A stretch of DNA of 34,042 bases from Prevotellaceae bacterium (GCA_031270335.1 JAISXV010000150.1:1-34042), one strand, 5' to 3'; positions 17,599 to 27,024 are shown, counted from the first letter of the stretch. The notes: generated by a model not told the origin, from the sequence alone. Numbers and translations are program-made.

Positions 17599-19131
17599 AT
17601 GGCAAAATTACAAAAATATAAGTTTGAACCCGCTGAGGTAGCGGCGCTTGAGTTGGGAAAAAAACCGCCTCAGGCAATAGATATGGAAGAAGCTGTGCTT
17701 GGCGCATTGATGATCGAAAAAGGCGCGATAGTCGATATACAGGGTTTGCTTACTCCCGAAAGTTTTTATCTCGAAACACATCAGACAATCTACAAGTCGA
17801 TTGTTGATTTGGCGTCACGACACGAAGCCATTGATATATATACCGTTGCGGTGGAACTGAAAAAAACCGACAATCTCGAATTTGTCGGCGGCGCATACTA
17901 TCTTTCGGAACTTACGGGCAAAATCGCTTCGGCGGCGCATATCGAATATCATGCCAAAATCATTGCTCAAAAATATATTCAACGGAGATTGATAGAAATT
18001 TCGTCCGAAATACAGCGTGATTCATTTGACGACAAGACAGATGTGAACGACTTGCTCGATTCGGCGCAACAAAAAATCTTCGAAATAGCCGAGCGGAACA
18101 TGAGAAACGAAGCCAAACTCATATCCAGCATCATCGAAAAAACTATCGAAGAAATGGAAATCGCCTCAGCCAAAGGCGATTTCAGCGGCGTTCCCTCGGG
18201 ATTTACTTCGCTGGACAGAATCACTTCCGGATGGCAAGCGTCCGACCTGATTATCGTTGCTGCGCGTCCGTCGATGGGAAAAACGGCATTCGTCCTGTCG
18301 ATGGCTCGTGCGATAGCGGTAGATTTCAACAGAGGCGTTGCATTCTTTTCGATGGAAATGCCGGATATTCAACTCGTAAAACGTTTGATGATAAGCGAAA
18401 CAGGTATTTCGTCCGAAAAGATTAAAAACGGAAAACTCGAAGATCACGAATGGTATCAGTTGGAAACCAAGATACAAGCTTTGTCGGAAGCGCCTCTGTA
18501 TATTGATGATACGCCGGCATTGTCGATATTTGAGTTTCGTTCGAAAGCCCGTCGTTTAGTGCAAAATCACAAAATTGAAGTGATCATCATCGACTATCTG
18601 CAATTGATGACCGGACCTCCGGGAACAAACAATATGAGAGAACAGGAAGTGTCCGCTATCTCACGCTCGTTGAAAGCAATAGCTAAGGAACTTAACGTTC
18701 CGATTATTGCTTTGTCGCAGCTGAACCGTTCGGTGGAAACGCGTGGCGGAAGTAAACGTCCTCAACTGTCCGACCTTCGCGAATCGGGAGCTATCGAACA
18801 GGACGCCGACCTTGTCGCATTCATTCATCGTCCTGAATATTATGGTTTTAATGAAGACGAAGACGGAAATTCCTTAGTCGGTATTGCCGAAATCATTCTG
18901 GCTAAACACAGGAACGGAGCAACCGGAGAAATAAAACTCCGGTTCCGCAGTGAAGAAGCAAAGTTCTACGACCTCGAAGACCCGGGCATATCATCACTTG
19001 TTCAGACAAATAGCGCTCACACTATCAGCTCGAAAATGAATAACGATTTTTCGACAGACAGCATTCAAAATAACAGTTTTCCAGATAATATTTCGGAATT
19101 TGATATCGAAAATCCCGAAGCGCCATTTTGA
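17599..19131 (+). CDS. dnaB: Replicative DNA helicase DnaB
   Basis: Walker A ARPSMGKTAF, IIIDYLQLM, SRSLKAIAKELNVPIIALSQLNRSVE; ATG 17599 preferred to upstream GTG. Confidence 0.96.
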   Translation: MAKLQKYKFEPAEVAALELGKKPPQAIDMEEAVLGALMIEKGAIVDIQGLLTPESFYLETHQTIYKSIVDLASRHEAIDIYTVAVELKKTDNLEFVGGAYYLSELTGKIASAAHIEYHAKIIAQKYIQRRLIEISSEIQRDSFDDKTDVNDLLDSAQQKIFEIAERNMRNEAKLISSIIEKTIEEMEIASAKGDFSGVPSGFTSLDRITSGWQASDLIIVAARPSMGKTAFVLSMARAIAVDFNRGVAFFSMEMPDIQLVKRLMISETGISSEKIKNGKLEDHEWYQLETKIQALSEAPLYIDDTPALSIFEFRSKARRLVQNHKIEVIIIDYLQLMTGPPGTNNMREQEVSAISRSLKAIAKELNVPIIALSQLNRSVETRGGSKRPQLSDLRESGAIEQDADLVAFIHRPEYYGFNEDEDGNSLVGIAEIILAKHRNGATGEIKLRFRSEEAKFYDLEDPGISSLVQTNSAHTISSKMNNDFSTDSIQNNSFPDNISEFDIENPEAPF

Positions 19132-19412
19132 ATTGAGAATTGAGAATTGAGAATTGAGAATTTGAATTGTAGATTGTAGATTTACGATTTTAGATTTGCC
19201 TTCGGGCGTTCTGAATTGTAGATTGCTTTCGTGCGTAAGCAACAATCTAAAGTCGTAAATCGTAAATCTAAAATAAGTATGAAGTATGAAGTATGAACGC
19301 CTTCGGGCGTAAGCAACAATCTAAAATCTAAAATAAGTATGAACGTCTTCGGGCGTAAGCAACAATCTAAAATCGTAAATCTAAAATCTAAAATCTAAAA
19401 TCTACAATCGTA
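19129..19412. repeat. AT-rich simple-repeat array with repeated CGYCTTCGGGCG hairpins between dnaB and mreD
   Basis: (AATTGAG)n, (ATCTAAA)n, and three CTTCGGGCG(T) hairpin modules near 19198-19209, 19298-19309, 19344-19355, two followed by AAGCAACAATCTAAAATC. Confidence 0.9.
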
Positions 19413-19893
19413 AATATCTGATGATGCTAATCAGTATGATATTGGCGGCGGCGCTGACTAATGTTCTTGTCGCAATAAACAGTATTTCTTTCAGTTCGAA
19501 TGTTTCCAGAGTGAACAGCAGCAAGTGATGCAGAAGTATAAGTATCCCGGTATAGATAAAATACGGTACGAAATGAGTTCTGTTGATTGGCGGAATTTCG
19601 ATTTGATCGCTGGTAGAAATTCTTTTAAGCAGATATGGGCGCGCATAACCCATTGCTGTACAGGCTGCTAAATGCAATCCGAGGTCGCCCGACAACAAGT
19701 CCACGCAAAATCCCATCAAAGCGGACAAAAGCAACACCGGCAAACTCGACAAACCGGCGGGAAGAAACAGGATAAACATCAGATATATCTGAATGTTAAG
19801 GTAAATCCCGAGATATATGGTGTTGCAGACAAAAATCTGTAACAACAACAATACGACGAAATTTACCCCAACTATCAGCCAGTCTCTACTCAT
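19402..19893 (-). CDS. mreD: Rod shape-determining protein MreD-like membrane protein
   Basis: 163 aa, 5-6 TM segments; FLPAGLSSLPVLLLSALMGFCVDLLSGDLGLHLAACTAMGYARPYLL resembles MreD. Confidence 0.75.
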   Translation of the reverse strand: MSRDWLIVGVNFVVLLLLQIFVCNTIYLGIYLNIQIYLMFILFLPAGLSSLPVLLLSALMGFCVDLLSGDLGLHLAACTAMGYARPYLLKRISTSDQIEIPPINRTHFVPYFIYTGILILLHHLLLFTLETFELKEILFIATRTLVSAAANIILISIIRYLRL

Positions 19894-21085
19894 CTTTGTT
19901 ATTGGAATTGACAGTATAATAGATTTTCATCTGATTCGACAATATTTTCGTGAATCCCTTAACATCCTCGCCTGTAAATGCTTTGTTGATTTCGCCGTAT
20001 TCTCCAAACTTCGACGACATGAGGTCGTGTTCAGTCCTGCAGCCCGTAACATTAAAATGATATGGCTGTAAAACTACATCAACAGAACCGGTTACATATT
20101 TTTGCGAGGATTGCAGAAACGCCTCTATATCGCGCATAACCGGCTCTAAATATTGCGCTTCGTGCATCATCATTCCGTACCAGTTGCCCATTTGGTCTTT
20201 CCAGTACTGCTGCCATTTTGTCAGGACATGTTTTTCGAGCAACCGGTGAGCGCTTATAATTATCAGAGCGGCAGCGGCTTCGAACCCTACTCGACCTTTG
20301 ATACCGATAATTGTGTCGCCGATATGTATGTCACGACCTGTTCCAAACGGAGCGGCTATGTTTTCTATCTCTCTGATAACAAGCTCCGGAGAGAGTTTTT
20401 TACCGTTGAGACCGACAGGTTCGCCGTTTTCAAATTCGATGCTTATTTTTTCCTTACCCTGCTTAACTGCTTGAACCGGATAGGCTTCTTCCGGCAGGAC
20501 GCCATCGGACAATAATGTTTCGGCGCCGCCAACGCTCGTTCCCCATAAACCCTGATTGATAGAGTATTTCGCTTTTGCCCAGTTATAACTGTAGCCGTGT
20601 TTCGACAGATAATCAATCTCTTCCTGCCTCGACAGTCGAAGATCGCGGATAGGAGTGAGTATTTCGATTTCGGGAGAAATGACCTGAAACACTAAATCGA
20701 AGCGAACCTGATCGTTACCGGCGCCGGTGCTTCCATGAGCGACGTATGCAGCTCCGATTTCCCTTGCACGGTCAACGATAGCCAAAGCCTGAAAAATGCG
20801 TTCGGAACTGACCGATAAAGGATACGTATTTTGGCGCAGTGAATTTCCGAAAATCATGTATTTGATTCCTTTTTCGTAAAATTCTTTCACTTTGTCGATG
20901 TTAATGTGTGAAATGGCGCCCAAGTCAAGCGCCTTTTTTTCAATCGTTTTCAATTCTTCCTGATTGAAACCGCCGGTATTTACCAAAGCGGTATGCACTT
21001 CCAGATTTTTTTCGTTTTTCAGATACTGGACGCAAAATGACGTGTCCAAACCTCCGCTGAATGCTAATAATACTTTATTGTTCAT
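19886..21085 (-). CDS. argG: Argininosuccinate synthase
   Basis: MNNKVLLAFSGGLDTSFCVQYL...AHGSTGAGNDQVRFDLVF; ArgG PP-loop. Confidence 0.96.
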   Translation of the reverse strand: MNNKVLLAFSGGLDTSFCVQYLKNEKNLEVHTALVNTGGFNQEELKTIEKKALDLGAISHINIDKVKEFYEKGIKYMIFGNSLRQNTYPLSVSSERIFQALAIVDRAREIGAAYVAHGSTGAGNDQVRFDLVFQVISPEIEILTPIRDLRLSRQEEIDYLSKHGYSYNWAKAKYSINQGLWGTSVGGAETLLSDGVLPEEAYPVQAVKQGKEKISIEFENGEPVGLNGKKLSPELVIREIENIAAPFGTGRDIHIGDTIIGIKGRVGFEAAAALIIISAHRLLEKHVLTKWQQYWKDQMGNWYGMMMHEAQYLEPVMRDIEAFLQSSQKYVTGSVDVVLQPYHFNVTGCRTEHDLMSSKFGEYGEINKAFTGEDVKGFTKILSNQMKIYYTVNSNNKDE

Positions 21086-21119
21086 TATGTTATCAATATT
21101 TTATTCATTATCAAATTAA

Positions 21120-22106
21120 TTAAAAACCTGATGATTTCAATCGTAAACCGCAATCTTCTTCAAGTCCGTACATCAGATTCATATTCTGCACGGCTTGTCC
21201 CGAAGCGCCTTTTATCAGGTTGTCTATTATACTCGTAATCAAAATTTTATTGCCGTGTTTACTGATGTTGAGCAGACATTTGTTCGTATTCACAACGTCC
21301 TTCAGGCTCACCGATTTGTTTACCACGTGAGTGAAAGGGTGAGCGGCATAAAAATCGTTGTATAATTCCACAATATAGCGTTCATCCTTAGCGCAATCGG
21401 TGTACAGGGATGCAAAAATTCCACGCGTGAAATTTCCTCGCAAAGGGATGAAATTCAATTCCGGAATATTTCCCTGAATCTGTTTCAGGGTTTTGTTTAT
21501 CTCCTTGAGATGCTGATGCGTAAAAGGCTTATATACAGACAAATTATTTTCGCGATAACTGAAATGTGAAGTCTCGCTCAACGAGCGTCCCGCGCCTGTC
21601 GAGCCTGTGATTGCATTGATATGTACTTCGTTATTCAACAAATTTGCCGAAGCCAGCGGAATCAAAGCCAACTGTATAGCCGTCGCAAAACATCCGGGAT
21701 TAGCAATATTTTGAGCTTCAATTATATGTCGTTTATTTACCTCCGGTAATCCGTACACAAAATTTCGGCTTTCCGCACCGTCGTCAAATACCGTATTAAT
21801 CCGGAAATCGCTCCCTAAATCAATGATTTTCGTATTTTTGTCGAAATGATTGTTCGACAAAAATTCCCTCGAAATTCCATGTCCGAGACACAGAAAAAGT
21901 ACATCAACCGGTTTCAGTTTGTCAGTGAAATGTAAATTAGTATCGCCAAGCAAATCAGTGTGTACCGAACCGACCGATAGCCCCGGATTCGAAACGCTGT
22001 ACACAAATTCCACGTCCGCAAAAGGGTGATTTATCAATATTCTAAGGAGTTCTCCTGCTGTGTATCCGGTTCCTCCCGTAATTCCAATTTTCAATTTATT
22101 TCGCAT
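21120..22106 (-). CDS. argC: N-acetyl-gamma-glutamyl-phosphate reductase
   Basis: MRNKLKIGITGGTGYTAGELLRIL...NPGCFATAIQLALIPL; ATG 22106 preferred because the -7 element at 22128-22135 lies inside the longer ORF. Confidence 0.94.
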   Translation of the reverse strand: MRNKLKIGITGGTGYTAGELLRILINHPFADVEFVYSVSNPGLSVGSVHTDLLGDTNLHFTDKLKPVDVLFLCLGHGISREFLSNNHFDKNTKIIDLGSDFRINTVFDDGAESRNFVYGLPEVNKRHIIEAQNIANPGCFATAIQLALIPLASANLLNNEVHINAITGSTGAGRSLSETSHFSYRENNLSVYKPFTHQHLKEINKTLKQIQGNIPELNFIPLRGNFTRGIFASLYTDCAKDERYIVELYNDFYAAHPFTHVVNKSVSLKDVVNTNKCLLNISKHGNKILITSIIDNLIKGASGQAVQNMNLMYGLEEDCGLRLKSSGF

Positions 22107-22127
22107 TCTGTCACAGAATTTTTGGCG

Positions 22128-22135
22128 CAAAGATA
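22128..22135 (-). promoter_or_regulatory. -7 element TATCTTTG for argC-argG-mreD
   Basis: CAAAGATA on plus strand, 22 bp upstream of argC ATG 22106. Confidence 0.5.
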
Positions 22136-22176
22136 AGTCTTTTTTGACAAAAATGTTGCATTTCAAAAAAAATACT

Positions 22177-22184
22177 TACCTTTG
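22177..22184 (+). promoter_or_regulatory. -7 element TACCTTTG for ssrA
   Basis: TAnnTTTG, 25 bp upstream of mature tmRNA 5' end, divergent from argC promoter. Confidence 0.6.
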
Positions 22185-22208
22185 TACGCTTTTATTACTG
22201 ATAAAACT

Positions 22209-22613
22209 GGGGATGTTTTTGGTTTTGACAGCAAGGTTAGATTGAAATGTAAGCACGTCGAGCGTTGTGATTTAGCTCGTTAATCTCAGGTCTCAAGCCA
22301 TTAATTGGCAACAACAACTATGCTCTCGCAGCCTGATTTACACCAAGTGTAACGGCTTAATCCGACGACCCAAGGCTGGTCGTTGGACGAGAATCTCGCA
22401 AAAGACCCGCCTTTCGGTATTTTGATTTTGAGGTTTCATACATAGGAAGGATAGTGTGCGCGACACCTTTAAACGTACGCAAAAATTTCAAAGGCTAAGG
22501 ATAAAACCGATGGCTTCTTATCATGTTTTATCCCGACAAAATGAAAAGAAGATAAACGCGTAGAAAACATTTGGTCACTTGTTTGGACGCGAGTTCGACT
22601 CTCGCCATCTCCA
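22209..22613 (+). ncRNA. ssrA: tmRNA (SsrA), tag GNNNYALAA
   Basis: 5' GGGGATG pairs with 3' CATCTCC (22606-22612); T arm GCGAGTTCGACTCTCGC; tag ORF GGCAACAACAACTATGCTCTCGCAGCCTGA at 22307-22336. Confidence 0.95.
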
Positions 22614-23422
22614 CGATAGGGGTTAAGTCGCTCAAAATAAGACTGTTACAGGGCGCAAAAAAGTGGTAAGATACACTAAGATACACTAAGGATACATTTA
22701 AAAATAAGTTGGTAAGAATCAGAGTGTTACAAATAGCCAAAGCGACTTAAACGTATCGGAATGATAATTAACCGCAATTAACCGCAATGTTATGGCTGAT
22801 GCTTTAGTAGAGATAGAGTCTATAGCTAGCGCAATAGAAGGTTTACGGGAAGAAATATAATTATTAAAACGGGGGACTGGGAATATTGCAGTGCCCTAAA
22901 AAAAGAACTGTAGGAAATAAAGTTGGATAAAGATAATTGGCGTTATTGCTTATATGGTAAGTAAAATATTATAAATTAATTAAATGGATTTGGAAATAAT
23001 AAAGAGCCGGAATGGGAAAATATCTCATCACAATTTGTGATGACATCGCGTTCGAAACGCCCAAAGTCAGCTTTGCCGTTTGCCTTTACCGAACTGGGTG
23101 TCGCCATGTTAAGCAGCGTATTAAATTCCGGTGCGGCAATTGAAACAAACAAAGATATTATGCGTGCGTTCGTTGCATTGCGTCAATATGCCTTGAGCTA
23201 TGCGGAACTCAACCAAAAATTAGAGCAATTTATGATTGAAACAAATATGCAATTCAATGAAATATATCAAGCTTTGACCGAAATTGCAGAACAGAAGAAA
23301 GCAAACGAAAAGCCTCGCCGCCGGATAGGGTTGTCTTTGGAAATCAAAATGAAGAAAATGATTTTGAAAAATTAAAATCATAAATCCACGTTCCGCATAA
23401 TTTCTCTCCATCTCCACAATAG
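22606..23422. mobile_element. Putative decayed integration scar downstream of ssrA
   Basis: Bounded by near-identical 3'-ssrA sequences CCATCTCCACGATAG (22605-22619) and CCATCTCCACAATAG (23408-23422); contains inverted/tandem repeats and an ORF6N pseudogene; no integrase. Confidence 0.5.
22984..23375 (+). pseudogene. ORF6N-domain protein, internally deleted and frameshifted
   Basis: MDLEIIKSR (ATG 22984) resembles the ORF6N family start; a different frame then gives EWENISSQFVMTSRSKRPKSALPFAFTELGVAMLSSVLNS...MRAFVALRQYALSYAELNQKLEQFMIETNMQFNEIYQALTEIAEQKKANEKPRRRIG. Confidence 0.75.
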
Positions 23423-23566
23423 CATTTAAGCCAAAAAGCAAAATAAAATCAATACATTTGTTGCCGACATTTGTGTTCTTTTTAATAAAAATACTCCTTC
23501 TCTTTTACTAACATACTAATGGTTAAGTTACTGAACAAAAAAATTGCACATTTCATTGAAACGGTT

Positions 23567-23574
23567 TAACTTTG
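23567..23574 (+). promoter_or_regulatory. -7 element TAACTTTG upstream of GH13 gene
   Basis: TAnnTTTG, 50 bp upstream of ATG 23624. Confidence 0.45.
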
Positions 23575-23623
23575 CACATTAAATACTGACAACAGTAGAT
23601 GAAATTTCTAAAAAATTAAGTAT

Positions 23624-25438
23624 ATGACAAAAAAATTGGTTCTATTATTAAGTATTGCAGTGATATTTACGCAAACAATCACTGCGCAGGATTCTCCCGA
23701 ATGGGCGAAAGATTTGATTATTTGCGAGATTGCTACTCGCGGTTTTACGTCTCCCGATGGACCCGAAAGCGGCAATTTCAAGGGTGTACAGGAGAAATTG
23801 CCTTATCTTCAAAAGTTGGGAATCACCGGTATCTGGCTGACAGGCACAAATCTCGGCGACCCGAAACATTTCTACAACATTTGGACGCAGTACGCTTGCG
23901 TCGATCCGGCTAAACTTGATCCGGCATTGGGGACGTCCGGCGAATTTAAGGCGCTCATCGACGAGGCGCATCAGCGTGGTATCAAAGTATTTATGGACGT
24001 CATTACTCACGGAGTGATGAACGACAGCCCGCTGATTAAGGAACATCCCGAATGGTTTCGCGGAGGCAGTTGGGGAATGACCGATTTCGACTGGTACGGT
24101 AATCATAAAGATTTGGATGACTGGTGGGTTAAGACTTTTACCGACTGGGTCGTTGATTATGGTATTGACGGTTATCGTTTGGACGTCAATATTTATCGTC
24201 CCGATCTGTGGAAACTCATCAAGCAGAACGCAGTCGGCGCCGGTCATCCGATTGTGGTTTTCAATGAATCGTGGGTTCACAGCGAAGGTTCCGGCGATTT
24301 TTTGCAACGAATGGTAACGCTCTCGAATCAACGCATGGGACCCGATATGAATGTGTTGCTGCACCGGGATGTTACAAAGCATTATCAACAGTTTGACTAT
24401 TTCCGTATTCTTGAAGTCGAAATTCAATACACGGACAAAAGCGCAGATCATGGCTATTTTGACGTCAAACCGTTTTTAGACGCTGCCATTGTCGGACATT
24501 ACGACCCAAACCCGAAAGGCGCTTTGAAACTGACTCTACTCAATTCGCCCGTTCAGCCGACGCTCGAAAAACAGGAACCACAACGCCTGCTTATCGAAGG
24601 AGTAAATCCCGACAAAGTAATCCGCCGTGTCAGCATCCGTCCGCTTGGATGGAATTTGCGATATAACTTCGGGATACAAGGTTCGTTACTCGCAGGATTC
24701 ACAGGCAGTTCCCGTTACGAAATGGAAATCACGCCGTTTGTTCCCGACAGGTTGCTCTATTCGACACAACTCTCAAGTCACGACGACGGCTGGGAAGGTT
24801 CTCCCTTAGACAAAAATCCCTACGTCGCCGAAGGCAGTCGCTCGATGTTCGGCTACAGTTGCCTGTTTACGCCGTCGATACCGCTGTTTATGAGCGGCGA
24901 AGAGTTTAATGCCGATTATATTCCATTGCCCTCGCACACGCCCGACCTCTGGGGAAAAGGCGAACAGGGAAAAGGTCGCTGGCTATACGCTTCGATGATT
25001 GACTGGGAACAACTTAAACAGCCGTCGAAACAGGATATGCTCGACGACGTAACGCGAATGATAGCAATCCGCAAAGCCGACGTCGACCTTTTCCGTCCGC
25101 TGACCTCCGACAAAAAACCGCCTTTGAAAACGGTAGCATTGCAGACGACAGGCGTCGATAAGGATTCAATACCTGTGCCTTACATGTTGTATAACGAGCG
25201 TAAAGCCATTGTTGTTTGCGGCAACACAACGGACATGACCGTAAAAGGCGTTTTGAATATTTCGCTTGCCGGTACGCCGCTCGAAAATGCAAAGCGACTT
25301 CAAATCACCGACCTTTGGAACGGCGGTAAAGCCAAGCGTATCAAAGCTGAAGATTTGCAGAAATATCCTGTTGTCATGAAACCCGACAAAACAAAACGTG
25401 GCGGAGTTGCCGTGTTGAAAATCGAAGTCGTGCAGTGA
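23624..25438 (+). CDS. Secreted GH13-family alpha-amylase-like glycoside hydrolase
   Basis: Signal peptide; LGITGIWLTG, FMDVITHGVM, GIDGYRLDVN (nucleophile), VVFNESW (acid/base), SSHDD. Confidence 0.88.
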   Translation: MTKKLVLLLSIAVIFTQTITAQDSPEWAKDLIICEIATRGFTSPDGPESGNFKGVQEKLPYLQKLGITGIWLTGTNLGDPKHFYNIWTQYACVDPAKLDPALGTSGEFKALIDEAHQRGIKVFMDVITHGVMNDSPLIKEHPEWFRGGSWGMTDFDWYGNHKDLDDWWVKTFTDWVVDYGIDGYRLDVNIYRPDLWKLIKQNAVGAGHPIVVFNESWVHSEGSGDFLQRMVTLSNQRMGPDMNVLLHRDVTKHYQQFDYFRILEVEIQYTDKSADHGYFDVKPFLDAAIVGHYDPNPKGALKLTLLNSPVQPTLEKQEPQRLLIEGVNPDKVIRRVSIRPLGWNLRYNFGIQGSLLAGFTGSSRYEMEITPFVPDRLLYSTQLSSHDDGWEGSPLDKNPYVAEGSRSMFGYSCLFTPSIPLFMSGEEFNADYIPLPSHTPDLWGKGEQGKGRWLYASMIDWEQLKQPSKQDMLDDVTRMIAIRKADVDLFRPLTSDKKPPLKTVALQTTGVDKDSIPVPYMLYNERKAIVVCGNTTDMTVKGVLNISLAGTPLENAKRLQITDLWNGGKAKRIKAEDLQKYPVVMKPDKTKRGGVAVLKIEVVQ

Positions 25439-25467
25439 TGCAATCGGACAGGAAAATAAAAAATAAA

Positions 25468-25510
25468 AAAATAGTGTTATAATAGGATTTTGCATAACAC
25501 TATTTTTTTT
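25468..25510 (+). terminator. Intrinsic terminator after GH13 gene
   Basis: AAATAGTGTTAT-aataggattttgc-ATAACACTATTT followed by T-run. Confidence 0.75.
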
Positions 25511-25544
25511 GTTATTTTTTCACTGGTTACAAAGGAGGTTAGTT

Positions 25545-25689
25545 AAAAAAGAGAGGCATCAAGGAGAAAATAAAATAAAATAGGGTTGAAACAAAATATG
25601 AGAAGTTTCCCATGGAAGATGCCCCTCTAGATCTCAATAAAAAAATCCTTTTTTCAAAAACTACGAACCCAACTTCGCTACAAAATCAA
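25545..25689 (-). ncRNA. Candidate small RNA B (same architecture as sRNA A)
   Basis: Minus-strand TTTG (25725-25728)-N22-TACCTTTG (25695-25702) promoter; closing stem AGAGGggCATC/GATGCCTCT (arms 25618-25628 and 25552-25560) then U-run; no ORF. Confidence 0.5.
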
Positions 25690-25694
25690 GGGCG

Positions 25695-25728
25695 CAAAGG
25701 TACATATTTTTTTTGAATATAAACCAAA
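25695..25728 (-). promoter_or_regulatory. Bacteroidetes-type promoter on minus strand for sRNA B
   Basis: TTTG-N22-TACCTTTG followed by CGCCC, as at sRNA A. Confidence 0.6.
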
Positions 25729-25735
25729 AAAATAA

Positions 25736-27013
25736 TCACCATGCGAACAGATTTAATGATTTCATCAATATATTTACTTCTTTTTTAATATCTTGCAATA
25801 TGTTTTTATTTTCGATATTAGATAAAACTTTATCAATAAAAAGCACAATATTTTCCATATCGGCTTCTTTTAAACCACGTGTTGTGACGGCTGCGGCGCC
25901 AAATCGCAATCCCGAAGTCTGGAATGGCGAGCGGCTGTCGAACGGCACCATATTCTTGTTTGTGGTAATATCTGCCTCAACCAAAACCTTTTCCGCCTGT
26001 TTACCCGTCAGGTCGGGAAATTTCGACCGTAAATCTACAAGCATCAAGTGGTTGTCGGTGCCGCCGGAAATGACTTTATATCCTTTGTTTATAAGAGCGT
26101 TAGCCATTGCTACAGCGTTCTTTTTCACCTGTAACTGATATTCCTTATACTCCGGTTGAAGCGCTTCGAAAAACGATACCGCTTTGGCAGCGATAACGTG
26201 TTCGAGAGGACCGCCCTGTATTCCCGGGAAAACAGCGGAATTAAGTATCTGCGACATCAGTTTCACTTGACCCTTAGGCGTTTTGAGATTCCATGGATTT
26301 TCGAAATCTTCGCCCATCAGGATAATGCCGCCACGAGGACCTCTCAGCGTCTTGTGCGTGGTAGAAGTAACGATGTGAGCGTGTTTCAATGGATTATTCA
26401 AAAGCCCGGCGGCAATAAGCCCCGCAGGATGAGCCATATCGACCATCAACAAGGCGCCGATTTTATCGGCGATATCTCTCATGCGGGCATAATCCCATTC
26501 TCTCGAATATGCCGAAGCGCCGCCCACTATCAACTTGGGTTTATGCTCGAGCGCCGTCTTTTCCATTGCGTCATAGTCAATGAAACCGTTTTCATCTACT
26601 CCGTAAGACACTGCTTTAAACCACATTCCCGAAATGTTGACGCCCGAACCGTGAGTTAAATGTCCTCCATGCGACAAATCAAGTCCCATAAACGTGTCGC
26701 CCGGATTCAGGCACGCCACAAACACCGCCATATTCGCCTGCGCTCCCGAATGAGGCTGAACATTTGCATATTTAGCATCAAACAATTGACAGACACGGTC
26801 GATAGCTAATTGTTCCGATTTGTCCACGACTTCGCAGCCGCCGTAATATCTTGCTCCCGGATAACCTTCGGCATATTTGTTGGTCAACACCGAGCCCATG
26901 GCTTGCAACACCTGGTCGCTGACAAAATTTTCGGACGCAATCAGTTCTATTCCCGATATTTGTCGTTTCCGTTCTTCGCTTATTAAGTCAAATATTCTGC
27001 TGTCTGTTTTCAT
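25736..27013 (-). CDS. glyA: Serine hydroxymethyltransferase
   Basis: [44 protein letters not shown]...[16 protein letters not shown]. Confidence 0.97.
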   Translation of the reverse strand: MKTDSRIFDLISEERKRQISGIELIASENFVSDQVLQAMGSVLTNKYAEGYPGARYYGGCEVVDKSEQLAIDRVCQLFDAKYANVQPHSGAQANMAVFVACLNPGDTFMGLDLSHGGHLTHGSGVNISGMWFKAVSYGVDENGFIDYDAMEKTALEHKPKLIVGGASAYSREWDYARMRDIADKIGALLMVDMAHPAGLIAAGLLNNPLKHAHIVTSTTHKTLRGPRGGIILMGEDFENPWNLKTPKGQVKLMSQILNSAVFPGIQGGPLEHVIAAKAVSFFEALQPEYKEYQLQVKKNAVAMANALINKGYKVISGGTDNHLMLVDLRSKFPDLTGKQAEKVLVEADITTNKNMVPFDSRSPFQTSGLRFGAAAVTTRGLKEADMENIVLFIDKVLSNIENKNILQDIKKEVNILMKSLNLFAW

Positions 27014-27024
27014 TCGTTATTTAA

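Noticed and set aside
19129-19412. CRISPR-like array between dnaB and mreD
   Set aside because: Simple-sequence slippage repeats with irregular spacing, no unique spacers
22528-22740. 70-aa minus-strand ORF
   Set aside because: Overlaps tmRNA 3' end and the repeat scar; not a recognisable protein
23648-24451. 267-aa minus-strand ORF
   Set aside because: Antisense shadow of the GH13 gene
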